From assembly GCA_030015575.1 (NCBI GenBank), contig JASDDO010000019.1, forward strand, positions 516,990,986 through 517,054,985: DNA of 64,000 bases, in the 5' to 3' direction. This document shows positions 52,701-61,274 of the stretch, one piece after another. A program made the position numbers and the translations under genes. The stretch comes from Agapanthus africanus (Eukaryota > Streptophyta > Magnoliopsida > Asparagales > Amaryllidaceae). Every line of letters begins with the position of its first letter. The stretch's first letter is position 1. The notes beneath the pieces are model-generated. The model worked only from the letters and a program-made list of their open reading frames with translations. It did not search any database and was not told the DNA's origin.

Positions 52701-54562
52701 GCATCATATTCTTATCTAAATCATTAAATTAGTTTAGCACACTAGCACACATTGCACATGTAGTTTTTCTAAATAGTATTGCGGAAAATAACAGTATAAC
52801 ACTAGGGAGTTATACGAAGTATATATTCTTTAAGTGCTTGTATTGGACTATCTGTTCAATTATGTAAATGCTCAATGCCACCTTATTTTCTAATAACGAA
52901 AGGCTTATGTGATTTATGAACAAATTTTTAATTTTTAGGGCTTTGTATGCAAATAATTCTAAGTGATTTTTCTGTCGAGCAGCCATGTGGCTTTCCGGCT
53001 TCCCATGATGGCTGAGAACACGTCCTTGTTCTCTGTTATTAGCTTATACTAGGTTTTTAAGGCTCGTGTGTTGCACGGTATAGATTTATATATTATTATT
53101 ATTATTATTATAACTTGGCCAAGAATTAAAGGTAGGTATTCATGGCAAAAACCCAAATTTATATAGACATCTATATATAAATTATTATTATTAAGAACCG
53201 GCCAAGGCCATATATATATAATTTAATAATTTAAATGCATTTCACAGAGTTGTATTGTCCAAAAATAAACAGCATCAAAAAATCATTACCATTATCATCC
53301 CAGATTCATCTTCTATTTCAAACTGAATCCAAAACCTATTCAAAACATAATGCATAATTTTTTTAAAAAAAATTCATCCTCAATCGAAAGCAATTATCAT
53401 GAATTTTTTAATCATCCTCTATTTCATACCTGATCTAAATAATTTTAAAACATAATGCGTTTAAAATTTGTGAAAATTCTCAATCAAAAACTTGTCATGA
53501 TATTCTTAGTTGATACTCTGTACAGATCTTTTGCAAAAATCACATCATAGCTTTGATTAGAGCCGAGTTAAACTTTTTTTTTGCACGTCTCACTGCATGA
53601 AATATAATACCAACTGCAAAAAATAATCCATGAGTGCAGAAAATATAATAAACAATAGAATCACATCATGATTATTCATGTAAATAGAAGTATTAAAATG
53701 TTATCTATAATGCCAAAAAAATAATATGAAAATATATTAATTATGGATTCAATGAATTTGAGCTTAACCTGTATTAGGATACAAACTTAATATAAATTGT
53801 TACCTGTAGTAAACTCTCTTAACCTTGTACATAAGATCTTATATAGAATACAAAGGAGTAAGAGAAGCGACCCAATAGTAAAAATTATTTCGTACACCAC
53901 TTATTGACTGATATACATAGAAAGAAAAGATTAAATAGTATTAAATTATTCTACCCCTGTATTAAAAATATATCTAAAAGAAGTATTAATGGAAAAAAAC
54001 CCAAATTTATATTAGCACAATTAGTGGCATTTTTATACTTTAAATTGATATGCTAAAAATTAATTTTAGGTCATTCCCATTTATTGCACTCCCAAAATTT
54101 GAAATATAATTGTGTGTAGATTTATGGCAAAAACCAAAATTTCAAATTTATTATTTTTGTATATATAGGTTTATGGCTACGTATGTAGATATAGATTCAC
54201 GAAGAAAATCCAAATATATATATGTGTGTGTGTGTGTGTTAATATTTTTGCACGTGCCATGCACGTGAGGAGTTGATTAAGTCATTATAATTTACAAACA
54301 AAATTGATAATTTCATATATGAAATATGATGTAGCATACATATTGTTTTTAAAATATTTGCCTTCTATTCTTAGAAAAATGGTTGTGTAATTTTTTAAGA
54401 AATAAATTTATAAAAGATAAAAATTAGTTAAGATGTGACGGGCCAAAAATTCCATCAATTTGCTTATAAGAGTAGTATTAATTATCTTATTATTTTTGTA
54501 TATATGTGTAGATATAGATATATATGTCTGTATGTAGATATAGATTTATGGAAAATACCCAA

Positions 54563-54593
<31 letters not shown>

Positions 54594-55638
54594 ATATTAA
54601 TTGATTATTAAGAAACCCAAATCTATATTTACACATTTATATTTAGAATTAGTTAATATATTCATACGTTTATAGATTTACTTTGTTTTTTTCTATATAT
54701 ATGTATGTATGTGTAGATTATAGATTACCTAATTGTAAAATCAATTGTTCTCATTTATTTTTATATCTTACACATATCTATAGATTTATTTTTGTATTTT
54801 TCTATATATCCGTAAACTTAGATTTATTGGAAAAACCCAAATTTATATAGATTAACTAATACACACACACGAGAATAATGGAGGAAAGAAGGCCATAGGA
54901 GGAATTTCCTCCTATGGCGTCGAAAAAATACTACCTCCATTTTTTCCGACGATCGGAACCCATTATCATCATCGTTATCATCTAAGATGTACATACACCA
55001 AATTTCATGTGATTCCACCACTTTTTCACCGTTGAATTAGCAGTGTAAAAAGTTCTATTGTCGGTAAACCATTAAGTTTGCACCAACTAAATCAACGGTG
55101 AAAAAATGGTATAATCACATCAAATTTGGTGTATCCACATCTTAGATGATAAAGATGGAAGTGATGTATGCCGATCATCGAAAAAAATCATGAAACATGT
55201 ATTTTTCCGACGCCATAGGAGGAAATTCCCTCCTATGACATCTTTCCTCCATTAACCTCTATATATATAGAGAGAGAATAATGGAGGAAAGGTGCCATAG
55301 GAGGGAATTTCCTCCTATGGTGTCGAAAAAATACAATCTTCATCGTGTTTTCCGACGATCGGCACCCATCATCTTCATCGTTATCATCTAAGATATGGAT
55401 ACACCAAATTTCACGTGATTCTACAACTTTTCACCGTTGAATTAGTGGGTTTAAATTACCGGTTTACCGCTTAATCAACGGTGAAAAAGTTGTAGAATCA
55501 CATGAAATTTGACGTACCCAAATCTTAGATGATAACGATGAAAATGACGGGTTCTGATCGTCGGAAAACACGATGGAGGGCGTATTTTTTCGATGCAATA
55601 GGAGGAAATTCCCTCCTATGGCATCTTTCCTCCATTAT

Positions 55639-55673
<35 letters not shown>

Positions 55674-56709
55674 GAAGCACGGAAACGGGTACGAGTATAC
55701 GATCCGATACAGTTATGCGGAAACACAATTTTCCAAAAACCTAAGATACGAGATACATTTTTATATTGAATTTTTCTAACTATATATGTGTTTATTTTTA
55801 ATATATAAATAAATAGAAGGGTAAGATCACACATGTTCCATTAACACTTTAGAATACTATTCTAATTAAATAATTATAGCATTTTCATTTATCATGTTTT
55901 ATATCAAAAGACATTGATTTCAAATACCAATTCGATTCCATCATATACCAATCCTTTCAAATAACATTCAATTATTTTCAATTGAAAATAGGATATCATA
56001 ACATTAAATCGTAAATCTAGCCATAAACCACAGAGAGCTGATTCGAACTGATCAGGGGAGGCTCTGGCGAGATCTCAAGTCGCGTGCAATCTCCGGTTTT
56101 AAAAGTCAATCCTAGAATTTGCTAATGTTTTAAAAGTCCTAGAGATATCAGAATTAAAGGTAAAAATAATTGGGGTTAAATATCAGTCTCGAATTGAAAA
56201 AAATAACCATTATGAATTTGGCGAGATATCCAATTCGCAAATCGAGAAGTATCCCAAAGTTTTCAAATATTTTTTGATTTAACTAAATGAAAATAAGGGA
56301 TTCGCGTTTCCGAGCCGCGTTTCCGAGAGTATTGGTATTCGATACGCATTTGGGGACGATTCGTGAGGCGTTTGGAGTATCCGTGCTTCATAGTATGTAG
56401 ATAGAAAGATTTGAATTAATAGAATACATATTAACTAACTACAAAATAAATTATTAATACCTTCTCATGTATTTTGTATTTTTCTATATACATGTAGATA
56501 TGGTGTATGCAAAAAAAATCCAAATCTATATCCAAGGCATATTATTATTATTGATACTATTACTATTATTAAAACATTACTATTACTATTATTGCTACTA
56601 TTATTATTGTTAAAACACTACTATATATTATTACTATTATTATTGTTGCTGCTGCTATTTTTATTTTTATTTTTATTTTTATTATTTAGTATTATTATTA
56701 CTAACATGG

Positions 56710-56751
<42 letters not shown>

Positions 56752-59615
56752 TAAGGAAGTGATACATTACAAATCGGTTTGCATTTTTTAAAAACGGAAC
56801 TTTCTTTCTACGATATATTTGAACGATCCGATATGTTCAAGTTGATCACCCTACCCTCAAATTTACGTGTATGAAAAATTAATGGAATTAAAAACCTTTA
56901 ACATATGCATCAAATGAAAGTTTATGTTGCATTATCGAAAGACGTTCATTTTTGCCCCCATCGATGCATATGTTAGAGGTCTATAAATCCTTTGATTTTT
57001 CATTCACGTATATTTAAGAGTAGGGTGATCAACTTCAATGGATCAAATCGTTCAAATATGCCGTAGATGAGAGTTTCCATTTTAAAAAAAATGCGGATCG
57101 GTCAAAAAACCACCATGGTTTGACCAACTTGCCAAAACACTGCCTATTTGGTTAGCGAAAAACCACCCTATACTTTCCTTCGTTACCAGAAAACCACCAT
57201 GTATTTTTCTCCCGTCAATGATATTAGGGATCTTGGAATATTCTCACATGACATTTGAACTTTATTTCATCTCGAAATTGCCCTCATGTACTTAAAAGTA
57301 AAGTTCCTCTTCTTTGCTATTGATTAGGGCTCAGGCTTTTGAACCAAGATGCGACTAGTTTGAGGAAAAGCACAATTAATACAATTGTTTTAAAAAATCT
57401 ATATAATGTGTTTTAATTTGGGACACATAATAAAAAGCTAAATTGCAGAAATAGCTTCTTTGGTGCTATTAGAGTGTTGCCACCATCAGTTAAGAGGAAA
57501 TTCCACCGAGTAGAGTTGTGGAGGAGATTCTCAACACCAAGAGCTAAGATCATGGTGAGCTTGAGCTGCAATTAGGGCTAGAAATGGATTTATGTTGGAT
57601 TTGGGTTTTTTTTCCGCGCTTTGGGAAGTTGGTTTCAAAATATGCGAGGGGGGAATATGTCCTTGAGTAATAAATTTGTGAACAAAAAAAAGGAAAGGGT
57701 CATTTTTGGCAGTCTGTTAAACCGCATGGTGGATTTTGGGAATTTAGCCTTTTTCTATTGTCTGAGTGTAACGACGAAGTCAAAGATATCATAATTCTTT
57801 AACTTACTTTTATTTTTAATATAAAAGCAATACCTGATTATTAATTTATAGGTTTGAGAGATCTTGTGGATTTTCTTCCGGCATCTCTTGCCACTATCAT
57901 CAGCTACTTCTCAGCAGAAACAACTCGTGGTATCTGGAAGCCTGTTCTGATGAACGGAATCGATTGGCCAAGTCCAGCTGCAAACCTAGTCTTTTTTGAA
58001 TCTGAAGTAGAAGGAATTCTCAAAACTGTAGGAGTCAACCTCCCAAGCTCTTATGCATGTAAGTTTACTTCTTTGTCCACTCGTTATACACCTGTACCCT
58101 TATTTTGAATCCATGACAATTTCATTAGTGCAAACATCAATTTTGACTTAGGCAGGTTGCTGTTAAATATGGAGTTACATCCCTCAAAACCCTCATCACC
58201 CTCATCAAAAGTTCAGTATTTTGGTCAGGGACAGGAACTTTAAGATGGTATTGGAGCAACCCAGGTTAAAATCCTACCGGACACGTTAAGAAAATAGGAA
58301 ATTATAGTTGCTCAAAAATCTATATGGTCAACAAAAAATCAAGGGCAATCATCCTACAGGAGTATTAACCATCGCCAAAACTTCTGATTGGTGCAGTAGT
58401 TGAAACTTTAGTAGCTGCCCGCGCACGAATTTTAGTTTGATCCAGAAATGAACTATATTTCTATAGGCAATAACTTATGTTTTACATCATACACCAAGCG
58501 ACAATCTTCAATCAGAACCAAAAATTATTCCTTGAATCAGGTATTTATTTTAGCCCTTTCTTTTGAGAACTTTAACAGGTAGTCCAAAATCTGCAATGCT
58601 TCCACTCCCAATAGCAGCCCTCGTGAGCCTTACCATAACATTCAAAGTTGACAAGAGCTTGGAGTACATCCACGGAGTGGCAGGCCAAGCTCTTGAAAAC
58701 TCTGCAATCGGCTGCCTATGGCCGAGCATGCCCATCATCGGATCCTTATGGAGCCAAAAGGTCCGTCGATGGCATGATTTCATAGTCATAATGTGTGCTC
58801 GCTCCCTATTCACTCAGGACAAAGAAGCCATCACCCAACTTACAAAAAGTTGTTTCTCCTCCTTCCTTGGCTCCTCACCGTTGGAATTTCACCAAATGAC
58901 TCATCGAGGCGTAAGCGGGTTATTGGGTCAAACTTTCACCGACCACCAGGTCCGCCTCCCAATCTCACCCGGGATCCTCTACCTCCGCTCGTGCCGCACA
59001 TTTCATGATGCATATTTCGTGAGCGCTTTAATTCTGAGTCTAGTGGTCGAGCACGCTCGCGAACAATCAAACTCCTTCGCCGTTTCTGCAGAACGAGCGA
59101 GAGCCGCCGCCACTCTGGGGTCTAGCCTTTTGTGCATCGCTGGTGGGGTCCAAGTCGTGCAAGTTCTTTATGAAGAGACTTTACCGACATTTCTACTATC
59201 GGTAAAAGGAAGCGAGGTCGAAAGGACGAGATACAAATGTTATGGGATGGCCTGCATGGTGATTTTTTCAGGTGCATTAGTGTGGGGAGCGGGGAAAGTT
59301 TCGCCTGTGTACACATCGGTGTTCTCTTCGAAAAGGGCGAGGGTTTTGGGGGCCCACATGGATTTTGTCATGGGGGTTGTTGAAGGCAAAGTGCCGCCAG
59401 GGTGTGATGTGAAAATGTTGAGGATGTATGTTTTGTGTTTAGTGAGCTTGATGGTTAAGTTTGTGCCTGATTGGATTTCAGATTTGAAGCCGGAGAGTTT
59501 GAGGAGGTTGGGGTGTGGGCTGAGAAGCTGGGACGAGGACGAGTTGGCACTTGCGTTACTCGAGAGAGGGGGCTCGATGCTCGTGGAATCTGTTGTGGAA
59601 TCAACGTTGTCATAA
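24121..59615 (+). CDS. MED33: Mediator complex subunit 33 (REF4/RFR1 family), 12 exons
   Basis: Plant-specific Mediator tail-associated subunit. In Arabidopsis, REF4 and RFR1 hold down phenylpropanoid (lignin-pathway) gene expression in the nucleus. Coding exons: 24121-24389, 24464-24574, 45180-45533, 46912-47228, 47324-47415, 47520-47898, 48835-49042, 49177-49291, 49528-49689, 51451-52120, 57852-58058, 58579-59615. Every intron is GT-AG, all phases join, and the total is 3,921 bases (1,306 aa), close to the family's roughly 1.3-thousand-residue size. Family landmarks in order: [22 protein letters not shown] (near 85-105), [13 protein letters not shown] (near 130), [21 protein letters not shown] (near 365), [27 protein letters not shown]-type STLSGL blocks, [15 protein letters not shown] (near 900), [14 protein letters not shown] (near 970) and [12 protein letters not shown] at the C terminus. 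No internal stop. Introns 2 and 10 are huge through transposons. Which paralogue it is cannot be told. Confidence 0.95.
24575..25282 (+). other. MED33 intron 2, part before the insertion
   Basis: Begins with the donor gtagag. No repeat or coding frame recognised. Ends with the target duplication atatt at 25278-25282, where element A starts. Confidence 0.7.
25283..26372 (-). repeat. 3' LTR of copia A (left copy)
   Basis: Plus strand starts tgttgtaccccaatc and ends tttttaaca, followed by the polypurine tract (reverse of aaggtggagat). Contains (ca)n(ta)n at about 25716-25744 and a MITE at 25752-26123 that the other LTR lacks. Confidence 0.88.
25752..26123. mobile_element. MITE inside the left LTR of A
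   Basis: Inverted ends: gatcctatgaggtccggcc on the left and the reverse match (gatcctatgagatcggttc) on the right, continuing through tcatttcttattttgagg in both, about 36 bp of inverted repeat. No coding capacity. It sits in a TA-rich run, so target bases are unclear. Absent from the right LTR, so it landed after element A. Confidence 0.8.
26373..26931 (-). pseudogene. A-type copia RNase H fragment
   Basis: On the minus strand: [38 protein letters not shown] and [15 protein letters not shown]. These match the copia RNase H run VSRY, Y-D-ADYAGD, STSGY and ALSTTEAEY, but with stops and with Lys-Ala replacing the Glu-Ala of STTEAEY. It ends abruptly at 26931, where LTR B begins. Confidence 0.75.
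26932..28888 (-). repeat. LTR B (1,957 bp), 3' LTR of a second copia element
   Basis: Plus strand starts tgaagggaagttttagcac and ends catatttaaca. It is followed at 28889 by the tract atctcctacttgc, which on the minus strand reads gcaagtaggagat, a copia polypurine tract. So this is a 3' LTR joined to its own pol. It shares blocks with the C, F and G LTRs. It contains an (at)n run near 27.6 kb and a 30-bp tandem repeat at 27843-27902. No matching 5' LTR is found. Confidence 0.75.
27843..27902. repeat. 30-bp tandem repeat with palindromic core in LTR B
   Basis: Two identical 30-bp units, each with the 14-bp palindrome gatatgatcatatc followed by aaaatcaaaatc. The related LTR F has a single equivalent, tgatgatcatatc, near 15.70 kb. 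Confidence 0.9.
28889..31800 (-). pseudogene. Copia pol: integrase, reverse transcriptase, RNase H (broken)
   Basis: Minus-strand order matches copia: integrase part (30485-31075, with [20 protein letters not shown] holding the catalytic Glu, and [16 protein letters not shown]), RT (29594-29929, [11 protein letters not shown], the YVDD active site, then [12 protein letters not shown]), the RT/RNase H boundary (29386-29610, [17 protein letters not shown]), and RNase H with CDNNGG-type and [11 protein letters not shown] sequences (28773-29072). Stops and frameshifts separate these frames, so no polyprotein can be made. It ends at the tract before LTR B. It encodes a second RNase H besides the one at 26.4-26.9 kb. 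Confidence 0.85.
31801..32336 (-). pseudogene. Copia gag, C-terminal part with zinc knuckle
   Basis: Minus strand: [15 protein letters not shown] (UBN2-type gag motif) close to 32.27 kb, then a basic region, then [18 protein letters not shown] (C-X2-C-X4-H-X4-C) near 31834-31891. A stop after NCPKLK and a frameshift are visible. A 19-bp tandem duplication (tgtagcgtacctcgcgtc repeated) lies near 31.95 kb. The N-terminal part continues after element C1 at 44157. Confidence 0.8.
32337..34466 (+). repeat. 5' LTR of C1
   Basis: tgttggagatagtgccc start and accgtagtcctaca end, 2,130 bp. Differs from the 3' LTR by scattered single bases (for example gcaatctgg against gctatctgg near the start). Confidence 0.94.
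34467..34478 (+). other. Primer-binding site of C1
   Basis: tggtatcagagc immediately after the LTR, complementary to the 3' end of initiator Met tRNA as in most copia elements. Confidence 0.9.
34674..34724. repeat. Paired GC palindromes in C1 leader
   Basis: 34674-34693 (ccaccacggaaccgcggcca) and 34705-34724 (tggccgcggttccgtcgcca), 11 nt apart and about 200 bp after the primer site. Each is a slightly mutated inverted repeat with a 2-nt centre. Layout and outer bases match the pairs in element E and in D. Confidence 0.75.
35894..36140 (+). repeat. 139-bp leader repeat in C1 (two copies)
   Basis: Copies start tgcacagtggtattc (35894) and tgcatcgtggtattc (36033). Both contain gccgagatcccttcaccggg and gagtgacc. 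Equivalent to C2 17160-17420. Open frames across it (for example 35976-36191) follow the repeat and do not look like a gene. Confidence 0.75.
37361..39445 (-). mobile_element. Solo LTR G (2,085 bp) in C1
   Basis: Plus strand starts tgtaagtccacgttacc and ends atacactaaca. Flanks are ttata (37356-37360) and ttaaa (39446-39450), a 5-bp duplication with one change. C2 has the uninterrupted target (ggttatatacgaact on the reverse of 13.7 kb). No primer site or tract inside, so it is a solo LTR. Same broad LTR family as F, B and C but opposite to C1. Confidence 0.85.
39900..42010 (+). pseudogene. Decayed copia pol remnant of C1
   Basis: Counterpart of C2 2488-4855. It keeps the segment encoding a VELEV/I-PE-Q stretch (near 40.89 kb) and the region before the polypurine tract, but stops and indels leave no frame over about 75 codons. 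No YVDD or integrase motif survives. Confidence 0.6.
42022..44151 (+). repeat. 3' LTR of C1
   Basis: Second 2,130-bp LTR copy, preceded by aagtgggagat and followed by the target duplication gtagg. Confidence 0.94.
44157..44424 (-). pseudogene. Copia A gag N terminus and primer site
   Basis: Minus strand: the primer site tggtatcagaga (44413-44424), then an ATG giving [20 protein letters not shown], the usual N-terminal gag motif of copia elements (FDG-N-F-WK). An in-frame stop follows the GYGE stretch. The reading continues across C1 to 32336. Confidence 0.82.
44427..45098 (-). repeat. 5' LTR of copia A (right copy)
   Basis: Plus strand starts tgttgtatcccgatc and ends tttcaata (the final CA has become TA), followed by the target duplication atatt at 45099-45103. 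Contains (cg)n(ca)n where the left LTR has (ca)n(ta)n. Confidence 0.88.
45180..49689 (+). CDS. MED33: MED33 exons 3-9 (residues about 127-669)
   Basis: Seven exons: 45180-45533, 46912-47228, 47324-47415, 47520-47898, 48835-49042, 49177-49291 and 49528-49689. They carry the family blocks [96 protein letters not shown] and [10 protein letters not shown]. The exon 3 to 4 join uses at|g across a 1.4-kb intron and gives [16 protein letters not shown]. Confidence 0.93.
45696..46025. mobile_element. MITE in MED33 intron 3 (MULE-like)
   Basis: 330 bp with inverted ends of about 45 bp: gagttcagatccgttaggg on the left and the reverse of ccctaacggatctaaactc on the right. Flanks tatccaaaat and tatccaaact are a 9-10-bp duplication with one change, the length typical of Mutator-like elements. 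Non-coding. Confidence 0.78.
46036..46911 (+). other. Rest of MED33 intron 3
   Basis: AT-rich, with A-runs near 46.35 kb. No repeat ends or coding frame recognised. Ends with the acceptor aatacccag before exon 4. Confidence 0.6.
48028..48536. repeat. Inverted-repeat element in MED33 intron 6
   Basis: Both ends carry gaatatt/attcgg-rich sequence that pairs in reverse: ttgttcggttgaccggcgaa with gcgaatattcggtttgaccgc, and a terminal tgttg / caaca. Exact ends and target bases are uncertain. The AT-rich centre is non-coding. Probably a MITE. Confidence 0.45.
49937..50385. mobile_element. hAT-like MITE in MED33 intron 9
   Basis: 449 bp bounded by caaggttc and gaaccttg. Flanked by aatcaatg and aattaatg, an 8-bp duplication with one change, as hAT transposons make. 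Subterminal tttcggtttc-rich runs on both sides pair imperfectly. Non-coding. Confidence 0.75.
50874..51029. repeat. 78-bp tandem duplication in MED33 intron 9
   Basis: Units 50874-50951 and 50952-51029 differ by one base (gcatctc against gcttctc). Each ends with cccacaaccatatgggct. Near-identity means a recent duplication. Confidence 0.95.
51045..51425. repeat. Direct repeat (period 247 bp) before MED33 exon 10
   Basis: Two copies, 51045-51164 and 51292-51425. Both run from atgggcttttaatatagtgg to gggactatgttaaccacatt. The second ends about 25 bp before the exon 10 acceptor. Confidence 0.85.
51451..52120 (+). CDS. MED33: MED33 exon 10 (residues 670-892)
   Basis: Starts after aaatttgcag and ends aactacag|gtaatt. 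Contains [51 protein letters not shown], a Ser/Thr/Gly-rich stretch ([12 protein letters not shown]) and [20 protein letters not shown], all typical of the family. It is followed by the 5.7-kb intron 10. Confidence 0.95.
53120..54860. repeat. Degenerate AT-rich satellite-like stretch in intron 10
   Basis: A motif like tttatggaaaaacccaaat followed by tatata and ttttgtatatat recurs near 53.14, 53.99, 54.12, 54.55 and 54.83 kb, and once more near 56.5 kb, with (at)n, (tg)n and (att)n runs between. No coding frame. Confidence 0.55.
54876..55254. mobile_element. Long-TIR MITE, copy 1, intron 10
   Basis: 379 bp. The ends pair: taatggaggaaag...ccataggagg with cctcctatg...ctttcctccatta. Inside there is a second inverted pair around tcaccgttgaattag / aaatcaacggtgaaaa. 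Non-coding, and transcripts would fold into a hairpin. Confidence 0.8.
55271..55646. mobile_element. Long-TIR MITE, copy 2, intron 10
   Basis: Same family as 54876-55254, only about 16 bp away. Ends agagagaataatggagg and the reverse match. Both copies share the internal tcatctaagat and tcaccgttgaatta blocks. Confidence 0.82.
55673..56390. mobile_element. 718-bp TIR element in intron 10
   Basis: Starts tgaagcacgga and ends tccgtgcttca, an 11-bp perfect inverted repeat, with g-t-ttccgag and tacgag-rich subterminal runs. The 8-bp flanks (tatatata, tagtatgt) match poorly. Likely a non-autonomous DNA transposon of hAT type. Non-coding. Confidence 0.65.
56711..56748. repeat. (AT)n microsatellite
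   Basis: A run of about 19 TA units in intron 10, just before the 56774 hairpin element. Confidence 0.9.
56774..57101. mobile_element. Near full-length hairpin MITE in intron 10
   Basis: About 328 bp. Nearly the whole left half (tcggtttgcattttttaaaa ... ttgatcaccctac ... aacatatgcatc) pairs with the right half read in reverse, with a short centre near 56.93 kb. Non-coding foldback. Confidence 0.78.
57102..57745. mobile_element. TIR element with caaaaccacc ends in intron 10
   Basis: Left tcaaaaaaccaccatggttt through cttgccaaaaca pairs with the right end (catttttggcagtctg ... ggtggattttggg) in reverse, about 40 bp. It directly abuts the previous hairpin and ends about 105 bp before the exon 11 acceptor. 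Non-coding. Confidence 0.6.
57852..59615 (+). CDS. MED33: MED33 exons 11-12 (residues about 893-1306)
   Basis: Exon 11 (57852-58058) encodes [20 protein letters not shown] and [12 protein letters not shown]. Exon 12 (58579-59615) encodes [40 protein letters not shown] and the C-terminal [18 protein letters not shown] block. The exon 11-12 join makes a Cys codon (t|gt). The stop TAA is at 59613-59615. Confidence 0.94.
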
Positions 59616-60557
59616 TTTTTGGTAAAATTGGGTTAAATTTAGTTGTATTTTTCACTCATATATGGGTGATCGTTGTAATGAGTTATTCAGTTATCCTCTT
59701 GCTGGTGTAGTGCATCTCAACGTTCATAAATGAAAATTCTACTGTGGGCATGTAGCAATTCCAATTTCAAATAAAGGAAAAAAATATGAAAATTAAGTAC
59801 TCTTTAGCTTTTAGAGTGTCCATCTCATCACCACTATTTTTACTAATAAAATCCATCTCTATAACCCTCCTAAAGACATGCAACATATTTTTTAGTTTTA
59901 TAAAAAATTCCTTGTTAAATATTTAATTAGGAAAACCGATCTCATGGCTTTTTTTTAATTATTAAAACTGACCTCCGATATTGCCATGCCATGTCATCTT
60001 CTAGCGTTGATGGTGTAATTATTTTTTGGTTAACCTTAATTTAAAACCATAGTGGGTAACCCAGGTTTAATAATTTCAATCATTTTAAAAATAAAATACA
60101 ACACATTAAAATTTTCAAAAACATGCCATATTATAGATTCCGACTATATAATATTATTAACATCTTTTAAAAAAAAACCTCAAAGCCAAAACAATAGGAA
60201 ACGATAGTAAAACACATCCATGAGGTAGATTCTGCTTTGGTTAGTAAGTTGGGTTAAACTTCTAGTATTCATCAATAGGGTATTCATCAATAGGGTAATC
60301 GCAGTCGTAGAAAATATGCCTAATCAAGTATACTTTCATTTGATCAAGGAGGTGAGGGAAAGTAAGGCACGGAGAGGAAAAATCTAGCATGCAAGCGTTT
60401 GCATAGCCCCTTGGATGGGAAGCCCATCCTAGAGCTCCAGAGGAACTTGCATGGTGCATGAAGATAGAAGATTTTTCCCAAGGAGACATATGTTTTGATA
60501 GAATTGAACTATAATATTTTGGTGGGAGAACCGATAACTCAACTTTGAGAGATTTAG
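59616..60557 (+). other. MED33 3' region and AT-rich spacer
   Basis: A polyadenylation signal aataaa at 59770-59775 lies 155 bp after the stop and is the likely 3' end. The rest is AT-rich, with a small tandem duplication (attcatcaatagggt twice near 60.27 kb). I see no other gene. Confidence 0.55.
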
Positions 60558-61274
60558 GATTGCATTCGACTGCGCATATCCGAATATTTTTGGATACGGA
60601 TATATGAAATTTCGGATACGGATATATATTTTCGGATCTAGTCAGATATGGACACGGATATGGATCTTTTCAAAATTTTCTGATACGAATTCAGATATTC
60701 GGATATCTAGATTCGGATACGGATACGAATTTGAATACTGGTATCTGCAGACACACTAAATTAAATACAGTATTTAAAATTAAATTCTAATGTTTTTTTG
60801 CTTCATTGATCAATACTTTTATAGTAAAATTAAAATTAAATAATATATTAATTTGTTTATTTTATATGTATTATAAATTATGCATTAAAATTTTATTTAA
60901 CATATTATTTTATTATTTTTATTTTAAAATATACAAAATAAGACGATATATATAATTATTTGTTAATATATTATGTTTTATTTGTTTCAAATATTTTAAG
61001 TACTCATATTTAATTTGTACTCAACTTTTTTTGTAGCATGTATCAGTTATATATATTTTTTCACTTCATATTCACTTATTTTATATTTTAAATATTTATT
61101 TATCAATATCCGATGCGTATCTGTACACGTTTATATCAGATCCATATCCGATTTTGTCAAATATGGATATAATTATTTTTTACCGAGCTATATCTGTATT
61201 TGTATTCGTATCTGAAACCAGAAAGCGGAAATGGATACGTTAATGCTCATATCCGCTCCGCTCCGAATGCAATC
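60558..61274. mobile_element. 717-bp inverted-repeat element downstream of MED33
   Basis: Ends gattgcattcg and cgaatgcaatc. The subterminal ggatacggatat runs on the left pair with atccg/atacg runs on the right. AT-rich centre, non-coding. Target bases are unclear. Probably a non-autonomous DNA transposon. Confidence 0.65.

Noticed and set aside
24121..59615. Two separate genes, one of exons 1-2 and one of exons 3-12
   Set aside because: The split Arg codon joins in phase, the protein family runs across the join (LELLSRY then [10 protein letters not shown]), and the sum of exons is an exact multiple of three.
60262..60489. 75-codon ORF with PIDEYPIDEY
   Set aside because: The repeat comes from a 15-bp tandem duplication; no recognisable domain or context.
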